In this document: in pieces, positions 46,024 to 56,397 of the stretch | Layout of the letters: each line of letters opens with the position of its first letter | Position numbering within the stretch: the stretch's first letter is position 1 | Assembly (NCBI RefSeq): GCF_030445035.2 | Contig: NC_080673.1 | Coordinates: 193,545,216 to 193,609,215, forward strand | DNA from: Dasypus novemcinctus | Taxonomy: Eukaryota > Chordata > Mammalia > Cingulata > Dasypodidae | Reading direction: 5' to 3' | DNA length: 64,000 nt | Notes under the pieces: generated by a model | The model's input: the letters and a program-made list of their open reading frames with translations, nothing else | Told to the model about the DNA's origin: nothing | The model's database searches: none | Made by a program: the position numbers and the translations under genes

Positions 46024-46551
46024 AAGACTGGAGGTTGCCCTCTTGATATAGATGTGGAGTGGATACAACCAATCCAAGGTCCACAGGATGGAGGAAAAGA
46101 ATATGGATTAGAGTGGACTTACTGAAGTATTGTGAACTTCATGAACTATTGTGATTAGTAATCAAAGAAAAAGTGGCATTGGTGTGGAGAAAGTGGACAT
46201 GGTGGCTGCTGGGTGTGGGCAATGGGAGGAAGAGATGAGATGTGGAGGCGTTTTCGGGACTTGGAGTTGTCCTGGGTGGTGCTGCAGGGACAGTTACCAG
46301 ACATTGTATGTCCTCCCATGGCCCACTGGGTGGACTGTGGGAGAGTGTGGGCTATGATGTGGACCACTGACCATGAGGTGCAGCTGTGCTCAGAGATGTA
46401 ATCACCAAATGCAATGAATGTCTCATGATGATGGAGGAGATTGTTGCTATGGGGGGAGGAGTGGGGTGAGGGGTAAATGGGGACCTCATATTTTTTTAAT
46501 GTAATATTAAAAAAATAAATAAAGACAAAAAAAAAAAAAGACCGGAGGCTG
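46024..46551 (+). mobile_element. 5'-truncated L1 3' tail, sense
   Basis: 46038-46537 matches the last 500 bp of the full-length L1 (58750-59258), including 'ggtgctgcagggacagttac' and 'aatggggacctcatattttt', and ends in an A-rich tail. The 14-bp duplications are aagactggaggttg (46024-46037) and aagaccggaggctg (46538-46551), two mismatches. Confidence 0.9.
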
Positions 46552-47217
46552 GCAGTAAACCAGTTTGCCTGATCCACAGGCTTGTTCAGTGATACCTTCA
46601 AAGCAAACCCTGAGAATAAAACAAGTGCCTAACCCTGACCTGCACATTGGGAGAGTATGTTTAGAGTATACCTGGGGGTGGGGGATGGGTGGATGACAGA
46701 GACTTCCTAAAGAAAGTGACATCCAAGTGGAGTCTTTCTTTGACCCGATGGGCTTCACATCCTTTTTACTTGGGTTTCACCTGTACTGCCATCCATTTTT
46801 TGAGCCATCTCTGAAATTTGAAAATGTGTTCATCTTTTTCTCCTATAACGACTTGTCTAATTGCAATGGCCAATGGTATAGTGAACAGACTTGGGAGCAA
46901 GGTTGAATCATAACCCTGTCCCTTAGTAAATATAATGGCTTATATTTTGGGGGCCCTTGGGGAATATTACTTCATTTTTGAGCCTCATCTTTACAGTATA
47001 GGTAACACACCAGACTTTCTGTTTTTAATAACAATAACAAAAACCCAACCTGATCTTATGTGATTTTTCTCAACTCCAAATATCATGTTCTACTTTTCTA
47101 AAGTTGATTGGTTATGCAATAGTCCTTAAACTTTTCAATATTCCAGTACCTACTTATTTAATATTTTTCTTTAAATTGACTCAATTTTAAATTTATATTT
47201 ATTTTTTTCTTGATTAC
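46552..47217. other. Mostly unassigned, possible MIR
   Basis: 46870-47010 resembles a diverged MIR ('gacttgggagcaaggttgaa', then 'ttcatttttgagcctcatc'). The rest is not recognised. Confidence 0.35.
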
Positions 47218-47433
47218 TTTTTTTTCTTCTTTATTTTCTTTTAAATGTTACATTCAAAAAATATGAGGTCCCCATATACCCCCCATCCCACTCACCCCAC
47301 CCCTCCCACATCAACAACCTATTCCATCATCGCAGTACATTCACTGCACATGGTGAATACATTCTGGAGCACTGCTGCACCACATGGACAGTGGTCCACA
47401 TTGTAGTCCATACTCTCCCCCAGTCTGCCCACT
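47218..47433 (-). mobile_element. L1 3' tail, antisense
   Basis: Starts with a T-rich run, then 'tatgaggtccccatatac' and reversed 3'-UTR wording down to 'ccacattgtagtccatac'. It is a short 5'-truncated copy; no confident target duplication was found. Confidence 0.85.
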
Positions 47434-47959
47434 AAAAGGAAGATTCACTACTGTAAAATAAAAGCCAGTATAATTTTATATGTACAAAAGGTAATTATAA
47501 AAATAAATATAATATGAAAAATACCAAGTTTTTAAGTCTAGCTAGAAACTGCTGCCTTGCCTAGGCTCTGAGTCTGAGTCCTACTTTCTTTTTGTTAAAA
47601 AATTTTTAAAGGAAAAAGAAAACAAGATGGGAATAGGGGAAAAAAACAGGAGACATATTAGCAGCAAATGGAAATCATTTTCTGTAATGACATCAAAAGG
47701 TTTGGAAAAATATTTAAGGAGAAAAGTTTATCTTACCATGAAATTTGGTATTGTTTTACGCTATTTCAGTGAGTGGTCTACATTTGTTGTACATTATGTG
47801 TACAACAAAAAAATCAGCTGTCATTGATACATATTCTACTTTGCAGGGAACAAAAGCTGGGAGGAGAGCTCAGCTTTTAAAGAGAGGGAATTTGGTGTCT
47901 AAGCTTAAAAAAAGTAAGAGAGAAACTGGAAGTACACTTCAAGTGAGGATATGGGAGAG
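47434..47959. other. Unassigned sequence
   Basis: AT-rich; no recognised gene or repeat. Confidence 0.35.
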
Positions 47960-48289
47960 AAATGCTGCATTCTTTTTTTTTTTTTAAGATTTTCTTTGTT
48001 TATTTATTTCTCTCCCCTTCCACCCCCCCCCACTCCGGTTGTCTGTTCTCTGTGTCTATTTGCTGCGTCGTCTTCTTTGTTCGCTTCTGTTGTCGGCGGC
48101 ACAGGAATCTGTGTTTCTTTTTGTTGCCTCATCTTGTTGTGTCAGCTCTCCATGTGTGTGGTGCCATTCCTGGGCAGGCTGCACTTTCTTTTGCGCTGGG
48201 CGACTCTCCTTACGGGGTGCACTCCTTGCGCATGGGGCTCCCCTGCACACACTCCTTGCGTGCATCAGCACTGCAAATTCTGCATTCTT
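47960..48289 (-). mobile_element. DAS-type SINE lacking its tRNA head, antisense
   Basis: 47975-48274 contains the SINE body and tail but stops at 'gcgtgcatcagcactgc', before the tRNA-like head. The 15-bp duplications (aaatgctgcattctt at 47960-47974, aaattctgcattctt at 48275-48289, one mismatch) show it inserted in this truncated form. Without the head it has no RNA polymerase III promoter. Confidence 0.9.
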
Positions 48290-48864
48290 TACAAGGTAAA
48301 CCCTTTTTTCTGTTTTCCCTAAAAAGGCCTCAGTCAAATATATGTCGTATGCCAATGTAATGAGTTCTTCATGGAGGTAAAAAATTTCTGAGTTGCTAAG
48401 TGACAATAACAAAATCTTCAGTCAGATACCACCAACATACAAATTAAAATGCCATTTTATTCAGCAGACAACTACAACACACCTGTTAGATCCAGGTGTG
48501 GTTTCAAACATGGGGACCGTAGAGTTGACAGGACACTGTACAGCTCATACTAGCAGGAGGGACATGGGGTGAAGGCGGTTCTCCCATAATACCAAAGCAT
48601 TTTGTTATTACCATCCTGTTCATTTTTAGAGTAAGGAAAGAATTTGAAAATTTCATTGTGTTCTTAAAATAACTATAATGAATGAATATAAGTGATTTTC
48701 TCTCAGCCAATCCTGCATTTGAGAACTAGAGCTGGCAACTCAGTCCCGTTTATGGATTCAAGTTTTCCTCTCCCAATTTTAGAGCTTTATATCACTGGCA
48801 CACATTGGGAACTCCTTCAGAATAGGTTTTTTTAAAATCTGGATGACAGTTCTATCCATCAATA
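48290..48864. other. Mostly unassigned sequence
   Basis: 48450-48525 may be a reversed L2 end. Nothing else is recognised. Confidence 0.35.
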
Positions 48865-48874
48865 CTTTTGAGCC

Positions 48875-50886
48875 AAGGCGGGGCAAGATGGTGGCTGAGT
48901 GAGCGCACCTTATAGTCTCTCCTGCAAAGAAGGGGCTGGGCAGCGTTAGCAATTCTTCAAGACCAGGCTGTTTTGGGATTTTGCAGAGCAGGAGGTGTCT
49001 GGACATCGATTTGGTGGGCCAGTAACAAAGATTCATGTAAAAGGTATTTTGAGGCTCTCTTACACGGAGTTAGGGGCTGCACGCAGGACGCTCCCCCCTG
49101 GGGCGGGTGGCACCATGGCACTGGCACCACGGCAGCGATTCCTGGAGGCTCTGCGGTGCTGGGGAATTCAGAAGCCCTGAGTGGGCTATTCAGGGGCTTG
49201 CAGGGCAGGAGGCCTTCAGAAACCGATTTGGTGAGACGATGGAGTTTTTTGCTAGGCGGGGAATTTTGGATTTCTGACCTGAATAATAGTGCTTCCCTCT
49301 AGAGCCCTGCCCCCTAGGCCTGGCTGCCAATCTGCAGCATCCTTAAATCACTCGCAATAAACAGGCATCACCAGGAGGCTGTTTCGGGGGCTCGCAGGGT
49401 GGGAGGTGTCTGGAAGCCGATTAGGTGAATCTTCTGTGAGGCATGGGATTTTCGGTTTCTGACACTGATATCAGAGCTTCCGGCTAGAGCCTCGCCCCCT
49501 AGGCCTGGCTGCTGATCTGCAGCGTCCTTAAATTGGCTGCAATATAGAGGCACCCCCAACTGGCTGTTTTGGGGGCTTGCAGGGAGGGAGGTGTCCTGAA
49601 GTCAAATTGGTGATACAGCCACAGAAGAGACACTAGTGAGAGGGGGAATTGCGGGTTTCTGACACATAGGTCAGAGTTTGCAGATGTGACCTCTCCCATA
49701 GGGCTGGCACCCAGCTGCGGGGATCCCTGAAGGCTGTGTTGCACTGCGGTGCTCCCAGGCTCCCTGTTAACCGGATTTGAAGTTGCCAGGTCTGTGTCCC
49801 CTAAACCCTGGTGGCCCACACCCCAGAGACTCACACCTCTTGAGTCTGCAATATCACAGACTTTCCATCCCTGAATCCACCATGCCCTGAGGTCCATCTG
49901 AGGTCCTGGATTGTCCTAGCCCTCAACGTTTGTGTTTTTTTTTTCCCTTTCCTTTTTCTCTTTTTTCTTTTTCGTTTTCTTTTTCTTTTTTCTTTTTTCT
50001 TTCTTATTGTCCTGGTTGCTAATATTGCATTATCTCCTAGTCTTTTCTCCCATTGTATCCCCCAAGGTCTTTTTTTCCCCATTTATTTAGGTTTTTTTGT
50101 TGTTGCTATTGTTGTTCACTATCTTCTTTTCTTTTCCTTACTTGTTCCCCTCCCTTTTCTTTACCCACCCCCCCTTTTTCTTTCTTTCTTTCTTCTCTTT
50201 TTTTTCTTTTGTCCCTCATTTTCTTCTTATTTTATTTTATCTTAATTATACAATAGATGCTGCAGGGAACACCTCACATTTGCTGGGTTTCCTCATCCTC
50301 CATTGCCTCATTTCTGTGTGAATTGATTTTGGCTACCTACACTATCCCCTTTCCCCCACATCTTGATATCCTCCATCATCTACTGTCTCTCCTATACTCC
50401 ACCTCCCTTTCTTTGATCCCCAAATTGTCTAACTTTTAATTTCTAATACCTTTGTTTTGTTTTCTGTCTTTTTTCCACTCTTGAAACTATTGTCTTTTCT
50501 CTTTTCCTCACTCACGAAAACACTAGCTTTTTAATTCATACCATATTCCTCCCATATTCAGTCTACTACCTCATTATAGGTACTCTACTTACTACTATAA
50601 CTCTACACAACTTACATGAATCTAATATCCATCCTCCCAGTTCTCATATTGTTGCTCTGTTAACATTTATTACCAATACTGCTTTACACATTTTCCTTTC
50701 TTACATAATTGCCTTTCCCTGGCCCTAATATTTTCCTTCAAAGTGAACTCAGCCAGCAATAAGAAATTAGAATAAGAAGAACAAAGTGACAAAGAGAAGA
50801 TATAACACTTACACCAAAACAACAGCTAATTAATCCCTAAGACTAGACAAAGAAGCTAAGGAACTGATTAAACCCGTCAAGATAAA
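48875..50886 (+). promoter_or_regulatory. L1 5' UTR with tandem promoter-like monomers
   Basis: The GC-rich first part contains about four copies of a unit starting 'ggctgttttggg' or close variants, at about 48967, 49184, 49377 and 49562, so 185-217 bp apart. Each has 'ttgcagg', 'aggaggtgtctgga' and 'gatttggtga' type blocks, and later units 'ccctaggcctggctgc'. Long pyrimidine tracts follow (49929-50010 and 50095-50245). The layout recalls the promoter monomers of rodent L1s. Confidence 0.8.
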
Positions 50887-51909
50887 ATGATGACCAGACA
50901 GCAACAAAAAACTACAGACCAAACCAGTAATCAGGAAAACATGGCTGAATCCAATGAACAAACTGAAAACCAGGAAGGGGAGCAGAACTTTGCACAAGTA
51001 ATTAAAGATCTCAGAACATATATCACAGACAAACTTAATGAAGTAAAAGAAGAGTTTAAAAATATGAAGAAAACACTTGGAGAGGAAATTGCAGACATAC
51101 GCAAAAAGATAACAGATATGATGGGAATGAACAACACAGTTCAAGAAATCAAAAATACACTCGCAGCAAATAGCAGCAGATTAGAAGAGGGAGAGGAGAG
51201 AATTAGCGATATGGAAGACAGTACATCAGAAATCAAACAGATAGTAGAATTGATCGATTAAAAAGATAGAAAAAATCCTGCTAGGACTTAGGGACCTGAA
51301 TGACAATGCAAAACACACAAACATACATATTATAGGCATCTCAGAAGGAGAAGAGAAGGGAAAGGGGTCAGAAGGAGTGTTGCAGGAAATAATGGCTGAA
51401 AACTTCCCAAATCTACTGAAAGAGACATACGTACATATCCAAGAAGCACAATGCACCCCAAACATCATAAACCCCAGCAGGCCCACCCCAAGACATATAC
51501 TTGTCAAATTATCCAACGCTCAAGACAAAGAGAAAATTCTAAAAGCAGCAAGAGAAAAGAAAACCAACACATACAAGGGAAGCTCCATAAGATTAAGTGC
51601 TGAATTCTCAACTGAAACTATGGAGGCAAGAAGGCAGTGGTATGATATAGTCAAGGTACTAAAAGAAAAAATTTCCAACCAAGAATACTCTATCCAGCTA
51701 AACTAGCATTCAAAAATGATGGAGACTTCAAAATATTCACAGATAAACAGAAATTGAAAGAGTATGCCAACAAGAAACCTCCCCTTCAAGAAATTCTAAA
51801 GGGAGTTCTGCAGGAAGAAAGGAAAAAAACAGGACAGGCAGAGTTGGAGGAGAGTGTAAGAGCAACAAAAAAGACAAAAAGAGAAGAAAAACAAACAAAC
51901 AAAATATGA
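50887..51909 (+). pseudogene. L1 ORF1 (RNA-binding protein), frameshifted
   Basis: ORF1 protein is the L1 nucleic-acid chaperone that coats L1 RNA. The first frame (50887-51261) begins MMTRQQQK and encodes the polar N-terminal part and a coiled coil ending EERISDMEDSTSEIKQIVEL. An extra cgatt-like segment at about 51255 shifts the frame. Sequence continues as the central RRM and C-terminal domain in another frame, with recognisable MAENFPNLLKET, RPTPRHI, ILKAAREK and RLSAEFS segments (51377-51700). A second shift near 51670 breaks the last part; the expected stop is at 51907-51909. The gap to ORF2 is 22 bp, usual for L1. Not functional. Confidence 0.92.
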
Positions 51910-51931
51910 CAAACACAAGTCCAATCAAAAT

Positions 51932-54900
51932 ATGACTAACATAAATAATTCCTTGACAGTAATAACACTGAATGTCAATGGATTAAACTCACCTATCAAA
52001 AGATTCAGACTGAGACATTGGATAAGGAAATATGACCCATCTATATGCTGTCTACAAGAGACACATCTTAGACCCAGAGATTCATGGAGGCTGAACGTGA
52101 ATGGTTGGAAAACTATCTTACAAGCAAACAATAACCAAAAAAAGGCAGGAGTAGCTATATTAATATCAGAAAAAATAGACTTTAAATGTGAAACAATTGT
52201 GAGAAACAAGAAGGATACTACATATTAGTGAAAGGGACACTCTCTCAAGAAGAACGAACAATTATAAATATTTTTGCTCCTAACAAGGGTGCCTCTAAAC
52301 ACATGAGGCAAATGCTGGAAAAACTAAGTGAAAGAATAGATGCATCTACAATTATAGTGGGAGATTTTAATACACCACTATCAACTCTGGACAGAACATC
52401 ACAAAAGAGAATCACTAAAGAAACAAAATATTTGAACAGTATATTAGAGGAGCTGGATCTAATAGACATATACAGATCATTACACCCAAACACAGCAGGA
52501 TATACATTTTTCTCAAGTGCACATGGATCATTCTCCAAGATAAACCATATGCTAGGCCACAAAGAAAGGCTTAATGAATTCAGAAAGATCGAAATCATAA
52601 AAAATAATATCTCTGACCACAGTGGAGTGAAGCTGGAAATCTGCAAGGGCCAGAGGCCAAGATTTCACACTAAGATATGGAAATTAAACAGGACACTCTT
52701 AGAAAAACAGTGGGTCAAAGAGGAAATCTCAAAAGTAATCAATGACTACCTTGAAACAAATGATAATGATAACACAACATACCAAAATTTATGGAATGCA
52801 ACAAAAGCAGTACTGAGAGGGAAATTTATAGCCATAAATTCATACATCAAAAAAGAAGAAAGAGCAAAAATTGAAGAACTAACTGCACATTTGGAGGAAT
52901 TAGTAAAAAAACAACAAAGTAATCCCACAGGAAGAAGAAGAAAGGAAATAACAAAGATAAGAGCAGAACTAAATGAAATAGAAAATAAGAAAGCACTTGA
53001 AAAGATAAACAAGACCAAGAGCTGGTTTTTTGAGATCAATAAAGTTGACAAACCTTTAGCAAGACTAACAAAGAAAAAAAGAGAGAAGATGCAAATACAC
53101 AAAATAAATGAGAAAGGAGATATCACCACTGACCCCACAGAAATAAAGACTATCATAAGAGGATACTTTGAAAAACTATATTCCAATAAAATTACAATTC
53201 AGAGGAAATGGACAAATTCCTAGAAACACATAAGCAGCCTATATTGATGAAAGAAGAAATTGATGATCTCAACAAACCAATCACAAGTAAAGAGATAGAA
53301 TCAGTCATTAAAAACCTCCCAACTAAGAAGAGCCCAGGGCCAGACGGCTTCACAGGTGAATTCTACAAAACATTCCAGAAAGAACTAACACCAATCCTCC
53401 TGAAACTCTTCTAAAATAACAAAACAGAAGGAACATTGCCTAACTCATTCTATGATGCCAACATTACCCTAGTACCAAAGCCAAACAAAAACACCACAAG
53501 AAAGGAAAATTACAGACCAATTTCTCTAATGAACCTAGACACAAAAATACTTAACAAAATACTTGCTAATCGTATTCAACAACATATTAAATGAATTATA
53601 CACCACGACCAAGTGGGATTCATTCCAGGTATGCAAGGATGGTTCAACATAAGAAAATCAATCAATGTAATACACCATATAAACAGATTGAAGGGAAAAA
53701 AATCACATGATTATATCTATAGATGCAGAAAAAGCATTTGATGAAAAACAGCACCCTTTCTTGATAAAAACATTCCAAAAGTTCGGAATACAAGGAAATT
53801 TTTTGAACATGATAAAGAGTATATATGAAAAACCCACAGCCAACATAGTTTACAATGGAGAAATCCTAAAATACTTCCCTCTAAAGTCAGGAACAAGACA
53901 AGGATGCCCACTGTCTCCCCTTCTATTTAACATTGTCTTAGAAGTACTTGCTTGAGCACTGAGGCAAGAACCAGATATAAAAGGCATTCAAATTGGAAAG
54001 GAAGAAGTCAAAATTTCATTATTTGCAGATGACATGATCCTATACGTAGAAAACCCTGAGAGGTCTATAACAAAGCTTCTAGAACTCATAAATGAGTTTA
54101 GTAAAGTCGCAGGTTATAAGATCAATGCGCAAAAATCAGTAGCATTTCTGTACACCAATAATGAGCACGATCAGGAGGAAATCAAGAAACAAATACCATT
54201 TGCAATAGTAAATTAAAAAATCAAATATTTAGGAATAAATTTAACTAAAGATGTAAAAAACTTATACACTGAGAACTATACAAGACTGTTCAAGGAAATC
54301 AAAGAAGACCTAAATAAATGGAAGAATATTCCCTGTTCATGGATAGGAAGACTAAATATTATTAAGATGTCTATCCTGACCAGGCAGCTGCTGAAGATGG
54401 CGGAGGGGCAGGTCCTGGTGCTTGATGGCCGAGGTCATCTCCTGGTAGATATCGTGGCGAAGCCGGTGCTGCTGGGCTGGAAGGTGGTAGTCGTGTGCTG
54501 TCAGGGCATCAACATTTCTGGCAACTTCTACAGAAATTAATTGAAGTACCTGGCCTTCCACAAGCGGATGAACACTAACCTGTCCCGCGGCCCCTACCAC
54601 TTCCGGGCTCCCAGCCGCATCTTTTGGAGGACTATGCGAGGCATGCTGCCCCACAAGACCAAGTGGGGCCAGGCTGTGCTGGAGCGCCTCAAGGTGTTTG
54701 ACGGGATCCCAGCCCCCTACAACAAGAAAAAGTGGATGGTGGTTCCTGCTGTCCTCAAGGTTGTGCATCTGAAGCCCATCCACAAGTTTGCCTACCTGGG
54801 GCACCTGACTCATGAGGTTAGCTGGAAGTACCAGGCAGTGACAGCCACCCTGGAGGAGAAGAGGAAGGAGAAAGCCAAGATCCATTACAGGGAGAAGAAG

Positions 54901-56397
54901 CAGCTCATGAGGCTACGGAAACAGGCTGAGAAGAATGTGGAGCGGAAGGTCAGCAAATGCACAAAGGTTCTCAAGACCCACGGACTCCTGGTCTGAGTCC
55001 AATAAAGACTTTATTCCTCAAAACAAACAAACAAAAAAAGATGTCTATCCTAGCAAAACTGATCTACACATTCAATGCAATCCCAATAAAAATCAACACA
55101 GCCTTCTTTAAGGAACTAGAATAACTAACTATGAAATTTATTTGGAAAGGAAAGAGGCCCCGAATAGCCAAAGACATATTGAAAAAGAAAAATGAAATTG
55201 GAGGAATCACACTACCTAACTTCAGAATATACTACAAAGCTACAGTAGTGAAAACAGCATGGTATTGGCATAAGGAGAGACACACAGACCAATGGAATCG
55301 AATTGAAAGTTCTGATATAGAACCTCATATATATAGCCATATAATATTTGATAAAGCCACCAAACCCTCTCAACTGGGAGAGAATGGCCTATTCAGCAAA
55401 TGGTGCCTGGAGAACTGGATATCCATATGTAGAAGAATGAAAGAGGATTACCATCTCACACCTTATACAAAGATCAACTCAAGATGGATCAAAGACCTAA
55501 ATATAAGAGCCAAGACCATAAAGACCTTGGAAAGCAGTGTGGGGAAATATCTACAAGACCTTGTAATAGGAAATGGCTTCATGAACATCACACCAAAAGC
55601 ACGAGCAGCAAAAGAACAAATAGATAAATGGGACTTCCTCAAAATTAAAGCCTTCTGCACCTCAAAGGAGTTGGTCAAGAAAGTAAAAAGGGAGCCTACA
55701 CAATGGGAGAAAATATTTGGCAACCATATATCTGATAAGAGACTTATAACTTGCATATATAAAGAACTCCTATATCTTGAAAATAAAAAGATAAACAACC
55801 CATTTAAAAAATGGGAAAAAGATTTAAACAGACACTTCTCCAAAGAAGAAATACAAATGGCTAAAAAGCACATGAAAAAAATGCTCCAAATCTTTAGCTA
55901 TCAGGGAAATGCAAATCAAAACTATAATGAGATACCATCTTACTCCCATAAGATTGGCAGCTATGAAAAAAACAGAAGAATACAAATGCTGGAGAGGATG
56001 TGAAGAAATGGGAACACTCATCCACTGCTGGTGAAAATACAGAAGGATCCAACCATTCTGGAGGACAGTTTGGCGGTTTCTCAAAAAACTAACCTTAGAT
56101 TTGCCATATGACCCAGCAATTCCACTGCTGGGTATATACCCAGCAGAACTGAAAACAAGGACACAAACCTATATATGCACACCAATGTTCATAGCAGCAT
56201 TGTTCACTATCGCCAAAAGTTGGAATCAACCCAAATGCCCATCAACAGATGAGTGGATCAATAAAATGTGGTATATACATAAAATGGAATACTACTTGGC
56301 TTTAAGAACAAATACACTACAAACACACGTGATAACATGGATGACTCTTGAGAACCTTATGTTGAGTGAAGCAACCCAGGTATTGAAGGACAAATAA
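51932..56397 (+). pseudogene. L1 ORF2 (endonuclease and reverse transcriptase), broken
   Basis: ORF2 nicks the target DNA and reverse transcribes L1 RNA. The AP-like endonuclease has NVNGLN, the catalytic Glu of LQETHL (52058-52060), GDFN (52360-52371) and SDH (52612-52620). The reverse transcriptase shows [26 protein letters not shown] and the catalytic FADD (54022-54033). The C-terminal region ends with the PYDPAIPLLGIYP and MEYY segments and a stop at 56395-56397. Breaks: frameshifts near 52208, 53200, 53700 and 56000; in-frame stops at 53412, 53592, 53953, 54214 and 55122. An RPL13A retrocopy (54378-55037) separates the reverse transcriptase from the C-terminal part. Not functional. Confidence 0.95.
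54364..55051 (+). pseudogene. RPL13A processed pseudogene inside L1 ORF2
   Basis: RPL13A is a large-subunit ribosomal protein (also known from the GAIT translational-control complex). This intronless copy has a short 5' UTR, a start codon at 54397, a stop at 54994-54996, an aataaa signal near 55001-55006 and an A-rich tail. Perfect 14-bp duplications aagatgtctatcct flank it (54364-54377, 55038-55051), so L1 machinery inserted it. Compared from memory with the 203-residue protein, it has 199 codons: three residues are lost near residue 17-21 and one near residue 59. Both losses keep the frame. One in-frame stop (54538-54540) replaces a Lys codon, and many substitutions follow. A 151-codon frame remains open from 54541. 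No promoter is evident. Called a pseudogene. Confidence 0.96.

Noticed and set aside
54541..54996. Functional N-terminally truncated RPL13A gene
   Set aside because: It is a retrocopy inside a dead L1 with an upstream stop, many substitutions and no promoter, so pseudogene is the better call.
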